Shown: piece after piece, positions 1-10,486 of the stretch
Layout of the letters: every line of letters starts with the position of its first letter
Position numbering within the stretch: position 1 is the first letter of the stretch
Origin: Chloromonas sp. AAM2
Taxonomy: Eukaryota > Chlorophyta > Chlorophyceae > Chlamydomonadales > Chlamydomonadaceae
Reading direction: 5' to 3'
Assembly: GCA_004335635.1 (NCBI GenBank)
Contig: QAXH01006388.1
Location: 8,593 to 39,956 of the forward strand
Length of the DNA: 31,364 nucleotides
Made by a program: the position numbers and the translations under genes
The notes under the pieces: model-generated
The model's input: only the letters and a program-made list of their open reading frames with translations
What the model was told of the DNA's origin: nothing
The model's database searches: none

Positions 1-106
1 GTGTGCACCTGTGTGCAAGGCCCCCGGAGCCAGCACCAGGGGGCAGCAGGTGTGTGTGCACCTGTGTGCATGGCCCCCGGAACCAGCACCAGGGGGCAGC
101 AGGTAT
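1..106. repeat. 53-bp tandem duplication in the WDR36 intron
   Basis: Two adjacent copies with a 53-base period, differing at only a few positions, each containing a CCCCCGGA-CAGCACCAGGGGGCAGCAGG core. They lie upstream of the first exon acceptor at 198-199, so the window opens inside an intron. Bases 112-178 then carry an imperfect ACAACATTC-rich stretch. Confidence 0.85.
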
Positions 107-199
107 CTGGCATCCCACAACATTGCACAACATTCACAACATTCCACAACATTCATTCGACAACATCCCACAACAACAATGTGCCCCTTGCCTTAGCAG

Positions 200-567
200 G
201 CGTTCCACCACTGCCCCGCCCACCCCGTCCGGCGGGCCGGTGGGTGGTGCTGTCACCGCGGTGGCGCTCAGCGCCTGCGGCAACTTCGGCCTGGTGGGCA
301 GTGCATGCGGGCGGGTGGACCGCTACAACATGCAGTCGGGCATTCACCGGGGGGTGTACGGCAGGAAAGGGACACAGGTACGTGGGTTTTGGGTTGAAAC
401 CCCATAATTATTATATGAAATTTTGTTTTGTATGGAATTTGTATAATAGCTGCTCAACGACCCTTAAATCAATCACAGTGTTGTGTCTGACTTGTTATTC
501 ACACCATGCGTCTTCAGCAATAGTGGCTGTATATTCCGCTCATTACCACTTAGCAATGATATGTTTG

Positions 568-600
<33 letters not shown>

Positions 601-3600
601 CTTTTTACATCCGTGTTGATGCATGCAATGCGCATACAGGATGTGTTTCGCAAGTCAGGGACAAAAAGTCAATCGATATGAATCATAAAACAAAAAATTG
701 TTTTGTTGAACTTGTTGAGCAGGCAAATGGACCGCTGTTATCAGCACATGAGGGGGCAGTGACTGGCATTAGAGTGGACAGCTGTAACAAACTGCTAGTA
801 ACGGTTGGACTGGATGGACAGTTGCGGCTGTGGGACTTCAAAACACACCTGGTGAGAGCTGGGTGGTAGTGGTGGGGCCTAGGGTAGGATAGGGTAAGAC
901 AGAGGCGGCTACATCTTTGATAGCGTGAGAACTGAACCCGTCCAGACTTGAATGCAAAGGCAGGCTCCCGTCAGGGAGGTATTTGCTCAGGTAATGAAGC
1001 ACATTTGCAGCATAAAACCAAGGGCGATGAAAAACGGGAGGCTAAAGGGGGCACTATGAAAATACTTTCATCGTTTTGCTCCCACAGTTTGGGCGCTGAG
1101 AGTCCCTTGTAGTTGGACTGGCATGTCCACCTTGGTTGCCTTGATCACATGCATACGTTTCTTTCGTTACTTTCTGTTTCAGGTTCAAGAGCCGTCAGGC
1201 AACATTGACCCTCATAGTGTGGCTCACGTGTAAATCTAGTCTAGCTTGAAACAAACCGAATCACATCTGCACTTGAACTGACGTATGCATGTTTGTTGCA
1301 CTGCTTCTCACGTCTCTCCGTTTCTTTGTCTGTTTCAGGTCCGTTGCGAGGTTTCCATCGGCAGTCCTGCCACCCACCTCGCCATGGGAGTGGGCAGTGG
1401 GCTGGCGGTGGTGGCGTCTGACGACCTCACACTTCGATGCTATGACATCGAAGCAGCTGGGAGACTGGTCAGGAGATTCAAAGGGCACAGGTACAGCCAG
1501 AAAAACGGCTGAAACCGAACTCGGGTGGGGATTATGTCAAGGATGTGGTTGCATCAGATGACCTCAAAAAACCAGGTTGTTCAGGCCGATGCCATGGGCA
1601 CATCTGTCATATGGTGCACTTTGCCATTGTTTATGTGCTTCAAATGTCATAAACAGGCTGACTCAGCGTTAAGTATGAGAAATGAAGAAGGGGTACAAGC
1701 CGTTAGATTTGCATAAGACCAATTGTGATGATGAGGTAAGGCACTGAGCCAACTGGCATGTACCGAGTACCATAAGGGACTCGTGCCGTTTCCAGCAAAT
1801 GGCGGTCAGACTGTTGTCTGCTCTGGCATGTGCTGAATGTCAAGTTATCATAGCGATGTTGCAGCAGATGCTGGCCACATGGTTGGTGACTGATGCTTGC
1901 CGTTACTTCGGTTTCTCCAGGGACCGCATCACGTGCATCCAGCTGTCCGCTGACAGCCGGTGGCTGCTGAGCGCTTCCATGGACGGCACCCTACGCACCT
2001 GGGACGTGCCCGCTGCACAGTGCCTGCAGGTGCGGCATGGGAGGGCATGGGTAAGCCTAGTATCACACACAGATCAGCACGGGGACAGCTAGCTCAGGGC
2101 TTGGGCTAGAAAACCAACTAGGTTCAACCTTGCAATGCAAATGAGGTACGGGATCAGATTAGGATTGTAGGGTTGTCGGCTGTCATTGCGGTGCTAACCA
2201 AACAGGTACGGCTGCAGCGTCATCATCATCATCATCAACATCATCATTATTGTCATCATGATCTGACTGCGGTTTTGCAGCTTGTGGTGCTGCAACCCCA
2301 ACATACAATCAGGATGTCTCTTCTCGTATCAGATGAACCCCGATATGACCCCCAAGTTGTACCAGGTGCCCCGTCCCTATCACACTTTCCACACATATCA
2401 CATGTCAGAAACCACCAATCATGTGCAGGTGCTGCGTCTGGGCGCCCCCCTCACCTCCTTCAGCCTCTCCCCCGCCCAGGACCTGCTAGCCACCTGCCAC
2501 GTCAATAGGCGGGGCGTCTACCTATGGGCAAACCAGGCGGTGTTTGGCAATCCTGCGGACTTCACCCATAGCGAAGTGACGGTGGACGTCACACTTCCTA
2601 ACGGTGGGTGTTTGAGAGGAAGGAAGGAGGGGGATAGAGCGGGAAAGGGAGAGCAAGGGGGGGGGAGCTAAGCAGGGGATGAAAACAAAGTTTGTAGGTT
2701 TTAGAATGAGTGTATTTGGGGAAGAGGGGGAGGGGATTTCTGAAACAGCTTACTGCAGACGGCACAAGCGTTTGCATCCGGCATACCAGTTATTTCTTTG
2801 TGTCTGCCTGGCCTAACCATGGCGACTGCTTTCGGCTGCCAGCACAGCTGCCAGCACCATAGCACATACCGGTGCGTATGCGTGCACAGTAAGTCATGAT
2901 GACCTTCCCCGAGCATGCCCATAGCACATGGTGGCTGGTGTGGGCAAGCGTGCTGGCGTAATCTTGTCTTCAATCTGCTGCCTGCCTGTTCAGTTGCCGA
3001 CGGTTCCGCTGACGCCACCACAACCACCACCCAGCCAACCGACGGACAACAAATCCAACCAACTACCACAGCAGCAGCAGCAGCAGCAGCAGCACAACTG
3101 GCTGACATGCTTTCATCAGATGAAGACGAGGGATACGAAGAAGAGGCGGGGACAGGACCCGCGGCAAAGGAGACGGGAACGGACGGGGAAGCGCGGACGG
3201 CGGGAGCGGGTATTGAATGGGAGTCATCTGACCCTGTCAGTGGGGCGCCGGTTCCTTTGGCGCCGTCACTGGTGACGCTCAGCCTGCTGCCCAGGGCTCA
3301 GTGGCACAGCCTGATGCACCTGGAGACGATCAAGGCACGAAACAAGTGGGTGGGCGGCACGGGGGAGGGCGAGTTGCTGAGGGGGGTGCTTATTTCGCCT
3401 CTGCTTGTCTTGCCCTTTCTTGCTCAGTTTCTGCAGGTCAAGGTGCGGGTTGAACCGTGCTTTCATTTCTCGTGCTACCCTCCTCTACGTCCCTCGCCCT
3501 TGTTTTTTGGCCTTGTTGTCACTTACTCACTCCGCTCTTACATGAATGGCTGTTCATTGACCACTTGTCTTCTACTCTATCTTCCTCATCATTATCACGT

Positions 3601-5324
3601 TGCCTCCTTCCTCTATTTCGTCCGTTGCCTTGCCTCCATTACCCACTCATCTTCTCTGTTAACTCCATCACGCTTCTTTGTTAAGTCCCCGGTATCACTC
3701 CACCTCTTCTTCTCCCCTGTTCTCCTCTCAGGCCCATCCAGCCCCTGAAGAAGCCCGAAGCCGCTCCCTTCTTCCTGCCCACCGTAGCAGGCCTCTCCAG
3801 CACCCCTGTGTTCGACACGGCAGCGGCAGCCGCCGCCACCACAAGCCCTGCGGACGAAAACGATGCAGACGGGCAAAACCAGCGAGACACGGATCAAGGC
3901 CCAGGGACGGGGGCGGCAGGCGGGGAGACAGGGGGCAGCAAAATTTTGCGGTCGAAAGGTGGTGTGGGCGCGAGCGGCGGCGCGGGGGCGGCGCAGGCAG
4001 GGAGTGAGTTTGTTCGGCTGCTGCGGGCGTGTAGGGACGCCGGGGACTGGGCGTCGTTTTCCGCGCACTTGAGGGGGTTGAGTCCGGCTGCTCTGGACAG
4101 GGAAGTGAGGGCGTTACAGGTGAGCTGCTTGGTGCGGCCATGTGGGCAGTCCAAGGGTACTCATGCCATGCCATGCGTTTTGTGAAGTGACGTGTTCTGG
4201 ATGGCAAAGGGACGGTGGCTTGGCCGATAATCTGGCGGTGTTGCCCTTTTGTGCTTGTTGCTACCACACACCACTTGCCAGCCGATATCAGAGTTGTCAT
4301 TCCCTTGTCCATGCCCTTGACTAAGGGTTTCATAAGGCCAGGCCTTGCGTTCCACGTGGGGTGGCAAAGGGGAGACAAATGGCGTCAAGTCTGGTGGTGT
4401 GCTGGGAAAGGGAGTCTGGCGGTGTCTGGTGGGGTTGTTGTCACGTCACACAAATCGCAAGCCGATATCACACTGATCTGCCTCCATACCGTCATGTCAT
4501 TGTTAACCAATCACGTCATCTGTTTGCACATCATCTGGTCGTGCTCCTTACTGCTGCACGTGCTGGCTGTTTCAGATGCTGAGTGATTTGGACGACTCAT
4601 CCGACATGGCGGTAGCTGCAGCTCAGGACGTGGCAGCCCTGCTAGAGGCGTGTGACGCGCAACTAGCAGCGGGAGCTAACTTTGAGTTCGTGTCATCGCT
4701 GCTGCAACTAGTGCTACAGGTATGACAAGGTTTACTACTAGTGTGGTTCAGGCAAAATCTGAAAATGCACGGATTGGCATGGGATTTCAGTCATATGTGA
4801 ACAAGGAACGCTAAAGATAGTTTGTATCTTTCACTTACGTTTCAAAAATGGCTAGTCGCGCTTGCCTGTTTCTTGGGTGCTTGACCTATTCTAACACTGT
4901 CATTTGCACACTTTCCGGCGGATGTTGTTGGTTTGTGTGTGGAGGTTGAACAGGCGCACATTGGTTGCACCATATCATGCATGTCTGACCCAGTGCGCAT
5001 GTGTGATTGTTGTTCTTTGTATGGCCTTCAATCTGCATGGGACTTCGCAGCAAGGAGGGACGAGGGTAACTGCGTTGCAGCCTGAGCAACAAAAGCCTTT
5101 AGCTCTTAACATCAAGTGAAGTTTACCAGGATTGAGCAAAGTTGAATGCACTGTGCATTGCTGCATGCATGCAGGTGCATGGGGACGCGATCATGGACCG
5201 GCCTGTGCTTCGCGGCGCCGCTGCACGTGTGCACAAACGCCTGGCTCCAGTCTGGTCTCGGCTGGACGGGTTGTTGGCAGATGTGCGCTGCATGGCGGCC
5301 TACTTTGGCAACCTGCAGGGATAG
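200..5324 (+). CDS. UTP21: WDR36/Utp21 homologue, 3' nine exons (5' end outside window)
   Basis: Utp21 is a WD40 subunit of the UTP-B complex in the small-subunit processome and acts in nucleolar pre-18S rRNA processing. Exons: 200-377, 723-851, 1339-1490, 1921-2029, 2429-2603, 2994-3345, 3732-4119, 4576-4719, 5175-5324. All borders are GT-AG and phases agree throughout, giving about 591 C-terminal residues; human WDR36 has roughly 950. Diagnostic stretches are YNMQSGIHRG in the first exon, four visible WD blades (LRLWDF, LRCYDI, LRTWDV, GVYLW), then the Utp21 C-terminal domain with LVTLSLLP, KARNK and APFFLPT. A (CAG)n run at 3069-3093 encodes an Ala tract before an acidic DEDEGYEEE stretch. 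The last exon ends FGNLQG-stop. TGTAA follows at 5368-5372. Identification is secure; exact borders are predictions. Confidence 0.93.
568..600. repeat. (TTG)n microsatellite
   Basis: About eleven TTG units in a WDR36 intron (378-722), directly abutting the dispersed repeat copy that begins near 590. Confidence 0.95.
590..693 (+). repeat. Dispersed repeat A, copy 1
   Basis: The segment TGTCTTTTTACATCCGTGT, then CAATGCGCAT, TCAGGGA and GTCGAT-like blocks, recurs in reverse complement at 9975-10085 in the same order. Both copies begin at a GTTGTTGT or GTTGCTGTTGTTGT run. No coding capacity is evident; it is probably a short non-autonomous element. Confidence 0.7.
1640..1668 (+). repeat. Solo terminus of the MITE seen at 30327-30477
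   Basis: TCAAATGTCATAAACAGGCT followed by GACTCAGC matches the terminal inverted repeat of the 30.3-kb element. It lies in the WDR36 intron 1491-1920. No second arm was found nearby. Confidence 0.6.
2219..2261. repeat. (CAT)n imperfect microsatellite
   Basis: Runs of CAT interrupted by CAA and TAT units, in the WDR36 intron 2030-2428. Confidence 0.9.
4220..4475 (+). repeat. Diverged intronic duplication
   Basis: Two related blocks, about 4228-4290 and 4417-4470, share TCTGGCGGTGT, a TTGTTG-rich stretch, an ACACA run and AGCCGATATCA in the same order. They fill much of the WDR36 intron 4120-4575. No coding signal was seen. Confidence 0.5.
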
Positions 5325-5696
5325 GGTCAGCCACAGCTGCCGGACATGTTAGATCCCTTGATTTTACTGTAAATCAACTGAAACTCAACCTAGTTAAATG
5401 TGACTCGAGATCTATTGGACTCAACTGGATTGATTTGTGGTTTAATCAGCTCCAAAACACTCAAACAAAAAAGTCATCAAGCCTGGCACACGTGGCGCGT
5501 GGGTGTGGGATTGATGCACATAGGGCAATTGTGCCAGCTGTTCGCCATGCATCATCTGTCATAATCATGCATGCGGCCGGGCAGGGGGCAGATTCCTCCC
5601 CTAGCCAACCATTCTCCACTTGTCACCACACACCAGCAAACCGCCCTTGACCTGTTGGCTCACCCCAGGCAATCGGTTGCCAGCGTGGAAGCGTGT

Positions 5697-5845
5697 TGCT
5701 AGTGGCGACATTCGTAGCTAGTGACATTGTGTAGCTAATGACGACATTGTGTAGCTGGTGATGACATTCGCAGCTAGTGATGGCATTGTGTAGCTAATGA
5801 CGACATTGTGTAGCTAGTGATGACATTGATGGCATTCGTTGCTAG
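5697..5845 (+). repeat. Degenerate minisatellite, about 20-bp units
   Basis: Variants of GACATTGTGTAGCTAGTGAT (or GACATTCGTAGCTAGTGA) are repeated about seven times in the spacer between WDR36 and the U-box gene. The rest of 5373-6330 holds no open frame with coding character. Confidence 0.8.
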
Positions 5846-6369
5846 ACTAGAATGCTAGTGATGCCACCCTGCCACCAGTGTCTCCAATCCTCGAAATGTA
5901 TGTCTTGATTGTGCGTCCGTTCCATCAAATTAGCCCGCTCACTCTGCAAAACGTCATGAATAGCCAAGCTAGCTTGAACTTTTGCTTTGGCCTCTCGTCT
6001 TGCTAACCGTCATTCGGTTTTCACACAAGCCACTTGTTGTCGCTCTAGTAGAATGCAAAGCCTGGCTAATTGGGCCATCATGCAGCGCACATCTCACACC
6101 TTGATTGCCTGATCAGGCGCAGTGAATACACCCCTGCAGGTTGCCAACTTGGGTCGCAATGCTGGTTGAATCGCTGCGGTTTGTTAGAGGCTTGCTTGTT
6201 TACTAAGCACTCCGTCCCACCCCGAGTTGTGTGCAAGACCAGGGGTCGGTTAGGTTGGTTGGGCACGCCTTGGAACGGTTGGCCAGGCGGTTGGCCACGC
6301 TTGGGCATGCCTGGTCACCCAGCCGATGTTATGCACGGACAATGCGAGGTGCACCGACATTTCGCGGCA

Positions 6370-9229
6370 ATGTCTGCATTAGACCTCGTCTCGGGTATTG
6401 TACAGGTTACGCAAGAAGTGATTCAGCGAATTGACGATGTCCGCCAGCTGAAAGCAGATGGAGAGGAGATTAAGACAAAGCTGAAGCAGGTATGCCATGG
6501 CCTCTCACGCCGTCTCAGATGCTCAACAGGGTCCAGCCAACCCAAACCCCTGATTATTCCATCCTGAATGCTCTGCTCTACGGCATGCTATGCAGATCGA
6601 CACGGTTTTCAAGGATGCATTTAATGGCGTCTCACGTGTATCCCGCCCGGTGTCCAATGCGCTACTGGTGAGTGGTTGACCTGGCGGGCGTGTGTCCATG
6701 CACCTCGCCGACCTGACGCATCACCCAACGCAATGGCGATGGCTGCAGGCAATTGATATGTCTGTTAAGAGGCTGAGGCTTGTTGTCGAAGATGCCGCGA
6801 GTAAGAGTGTACTCGTGCTCTTTTTCCAAGCAGGTAAGGGAGTTGGCCAGCACCTGTGGTTCGTCACTGACGTGTGATTGACGTTGCGTAGAGTTAGGCC
6901 CCGTGTGACAATGCATCTGCTGGTGTTGGTAACCATTCAAATCTCACACAGCTCTTTCCTTCAGTTGCTGATGCCTTGTTGTGCTCAATTGAAACCTATC
7001 AAGAAGTAACACCGGACACGGCCCATTCTTTTTTTTCGATGCATGCTTGCAGGGGATCTACGCCACACTATCAAAGATTTGATGATGGAGATGCACCACC
7101 TTGTCGGCCAGCTGACAGCCGCAGCATCAGCACAGAGCCTAAGAGACCTACAAAGCCTCAGGGAAGAGCTGCAGAATGTTCAGTTGAATGTACTACGGGG
7201 ACAGCAACGGCAGGTTGATGAAATCAGAGATTTGATCAAGCAGGGCGGTGCCACACCCGATGTGCTCACTCAGATGCTGCCTGCTGAGCTGCTTGACACC
7301 ATTCACGACCCAGCAGCAAAGCAAGCCATCATGCTAGAGTTTCAGCAACAGCGGGAAGAGCATCGGCAGCAGAAAGAGCAGCAGGAGGCGTTGTTCATGG
7401 AGCAGCTTATGGCAGCAATGTCAATCATGTCACAACCACCTGCTGCTGTCCGCGACTCACTTACCACTACTAGCCCGCATGACCCCAGCCCCAACTTCCT
7501 GTGCCCCATCACTGGAGATGTCATGACCGATCCGGTCTTCACCGTCAGTGGATTTACCTATGAGCGCAATGCCATCATCAAGTGGTTGACTTTTCATGAC
7601 ACAGATCCCACAACAAGTAAGCAGCGCATGACCGAACCTTGCATATTGCTAGTGTATATGTTCGTCCATCACTGAGGCATGGCTGACCCACACCCTGCCT
7701 GCCCCATGTGCATGTGTGCGTCCATCACTGAGGCATGGCTGACTCACACCCTGCCTGCACCATGCGTATGTGTGCGTCCATCACTGAGGCATGGCTGACT
7801 CACACCCTGCCTGCACCATGTGTATGCAGACCTACGCTTGGACTCCAAACAGCTCATCCCCAACTACGCACTGAAGTCAACCATACAGGAGTGGCGGGAC
7901 CGGTCACATGGTCAACGGCCAACCTCATCAGCCTCCTCTGCAATGCAACCCACGGTTATGAAACCTGCACTACCGCCGCCCTCTGGGCTTCCATCGCCTG
8001 TGCAGCATATGCCCCCCACCAAACCACCTACGGCACCACTGCTGCTGCCGCCGGAAGCTATCCACAACTGGCTGGATGAGATGTCATGTAGTCAGCAGCC
8101 GGCTCTGCACACAGCAAGGCTACCCACACAGCCCGCACCACAGCTGCCAGCATGCACATGGAACACGAGCAAGACACAGCAGCAGGCGGCTGCACAATCC
8201 CAGGGCTTGTTACCTCCCTTAGCAAAGCACTTCCAAGGCATATCGCCTGCTCTGGCTGCTGGTATGAATCGGGCCACAGCACACGCACCTGCACGGCCTG
8301 AGCCGCCCTCACCTCCGTCAACCAAACAACCCACGGCACCACCACTGCCACTGCCCGCAGCAAACCCTTTCACACAGCCCACACCACCCAATCCACCAAG
8401 CGCAGCACCAGCCGTCACCCAGCCGCCCATGCCCGTCACTGCACCCGCCAACAGTGTGGCACAACCCATCACCGCAACAATGATTCAGCACTTGAAATCG
8501 GCTGGTGTGCAGGACATACTAAAACCTGGATTGAAGAAGATGGTTATCACCAAACGCATCACCCTACCAGCAGTCCAGGCCTTTGCCACCGCACTGGCCA
8601 CACACGGCTCACTGCGGACTCTGACCATCACCAGCAGCAGCCTGGCTCAATGGGCTGGCCTGGCTAAAGCACTGGTCACTAACACAAGCCTGGAGGATGC
8701 GGACTGTGAGCACCCCAACATCGATTCAAAGGGAGCAACAGCTCTGGCTGCAGCTCTGGCCACGAACACAAGCCTGCAGAAGCTGGAGATTAGTTGGTCC
8801 AACATAGGCTCAGAAGGAGCGGCGGCTCTGGCGACAGCACTGACCACAAACACAAGCCTGCTGGAGCTGAAACTGTACGACAACCACATTAATGCAGAAG
8901 GAGCGATAGCCCTGGCTAAAGCATTGGCCATTAACACAAGCCTGCAGAAGCTGACCCTACAGACGAACAACATTGGTTTAAAAGGTGGGACAGCTCTAGC
9001 TACAGCACTGATCACTAACACAAGCCTACAGGAGCTGGATTTGAAATACAACCTAATTGATACAGAAGTTGCGTTGTCCCTGGCGAAGGCACTGGCCACT
9101 AACACAAGCCTGCGAGTGCTGGACCTGACCGCCAACGTCATTCTTTTCAAAGAAGAGGCAGCCCTGGACACAGCACTGGCCGGAAGAACAGGCTTGCAAA
9201 AGCTGGGCATGCGCTGGGAATGGAAATGA
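6370..9229 (+). CDS. Helical-bundle / coiled-coil / U-box / LRR protein
   Basis: Exons 6370-6489, 6596-6667, 6749-6833, 7053-7616 and 7830-9229 join in phase to about 746 residues. Residues 1 to about 125 are amphipathic helices with the spacing of MLKL/HeLo/RPW8 four-helix bundles (VRQLKADGEEIKTKL, then VKRLRLVVEDAASKS). A coiled coil follows (about 125-255, LQSLREELQNVQLNVL and Gln/Glu-rich). The U-box (about 240-305) has FLCPITGDVMTDPV, TYERNAIIKW and LIPNYALKSTIQEW; the usual E2-contact Ile, Pro and Trp are all present. A Pro/Ala/Thr-rich linker (about 305-500) leads to roughly seven RI-type LRRs of 28 residues (ALATNTSLQ, NNIG). A U-box implies E3 ubiquitin ligase activity and LRRs a sensing role; both are inferred. 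The bundle could instead be the UND domain of plant U-box proteins, where ARM repeats follow rather than LRRs. An in-frame ATG at 6331 is an alternative start. Confidence 0.85.
7660..7827 (+). repeat. 56-bp minisatellite, three copies
   Basis: GTCCATCACTGAGGCATGGC recurs at 7664, 7720 and 7776, a period of 56 bases, ending just before the acceptor of the last exon at 7829. The paralogue at 10486-12574 has a single diverged unit at the same intron position (about 11180-11238), so the array expanded in this copy only. Confidence 0.9.
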
Positions 9230-9350
9230 TTTGTCAGGTTAAGTTGATTGCTTCCGCTTTGACACTCAGATAATCATCATATGATTGTCGATAGTCAGTA
9301 CGATGGTAATGTCAGTACGCTGCTAAGGCGCTTCTGCATGCTTGCTGTGG

Positions 9351-9400
9351 TTTGCTGGCAGATGTGCACTGCATGGCGGCTACTTTGGCAACCTGCAGGC
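9351..9400 (+). pseudogene. Duplicated fragment of the WDR36 terminal exon
   Basis: These 50 bases match 5270-5319, the end of the last WDR36 exon (GATGTGC-CTGCATGGCGG, then CTACTTTGGCAACCTGCAGG). There is a one-base deletion and a few substitutions, and the stop context is lost. It lies just downstream of the U-box-LRR gene and upstream of its broken paralogue, so it probably marks the start of the duplicated unit. Confidence 0.85.
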
Positions 9401-9974
9401 AGGGGTGGGGGATGGGGCGGGGGCTTTCTACCAACAATGACACATCAAGGAACCCTGCTGCAGGGTTGGCTGTGCAGGAGCTTACCAGTTGAGCAATCAA
9501 GGACCTGATTTGTCAAAGCCACAGCTGTAATCAACACTTTCTTGTTGTGCGAAAGAGATTTCCCGTCATCTGTTGATGACAGCTGCTTTTGTAATCTTTG
9601 TCCTTTGGAGGTCTGATGCAAGACGTTGTGCGTCAGACCACCAGACCGTAGCAATCGTGAAGGAATAATTGTTCGACTTTTGAAGTGCTAAGACGAGTCT
9701 ACTTGGTGCAAGGCTGTCGGATGACTCTGGCATCACATTACTGGCATTACACTCTGGCATCACCATTCTGATTATTGCTATGATGACAGTCCTTCATCAG
9801 TTGGTCAGTGCTTCACACACTTGCACTCCATGACAAACAAATGCCGTTGACACCAAAAGATGATCACATTTCCATCGGCTGTGTTGACGCCTGGGCGCAA
9901 GTGTTTTTGGAAGATGGTGCTTGTTTTGCCACTGACAGCCAGGCTCCTGCATTATCATTCTGACTTGTTGCTTT

Positions 9975-10085
9975 ATGACTGATACATCGACTTTGAGTTT
10001 TTTTTTTCCCTGAATTGCGGGAGACATGCCTTATGCGCATTGCGCGATTCGACACGGATGTAAAAAGACAACAACAGCAACAGGG
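9975..10085 (-). repeat. Dispersed repeat A, copy 2 (inverted)
   Basis: The reverse complement matches 590-693, roughly three bases in four, including CTTTTTACATCCGTGT and CAATGCGCATA. It lies in the region where the N-terminal exons of the paralogue would be expected. The remainder of 9401-10430 shows no coding frame. Confidence 0.7.
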
Positions 10086-10437
10086 GCTAAACAGGACGAC
10101 CCATTGTCTCCCCTTTCGTTTGGCATTTTTATGGACATGTTGGAAGGTGGAAACCATGCACCCGATGTTGCACACTAGATGTGAAACTGTTGGCAAGAGT
10201 AGCAGATTTATCGATGATGAGTACCAGTTTCTGCGTGAGCACCTTGGGCATGTTGTTCACACCTTTTCCAGAACCAGCGGGAGTATTGTATGCCCTCGTG
10301 ACCCTGGTGAAGTGGCTCTCTGCATTCATGTATCTGCATTCGTGTACCGTACTGACGCATAAAAGTGGTCGAAACGCGAAACAAGTCGAGCCCTGACGGA
10401 GGCGGAAAATTTCGCGAATGTTTTTAAATGTTGGTAG

Positions 10438-10486
10438 AAAAAAAAGAAAAAAAAACAGAAACAAACAGAAACAAACAGAAACAAAC
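10438..10486. repeat. A-rich tract with (ACAAACAGAA)n
   Basis: An adenine-rich run is followed by about four ACAAACAGAA units and stops exactly where homology to gene 2 begins at CAGGTTGATGAAATCAGAGA. It marks the truncation point of the paralogue. Its AG could also serve as a cryptic splice acceptor. Confidence 0.8.

Noticed and set aside
8647..9210. 187-codon minus-strand frame
   Set aside because: Antisense shadow of the 84-base LRR repeats; the period of three keeps the antisense frame open.
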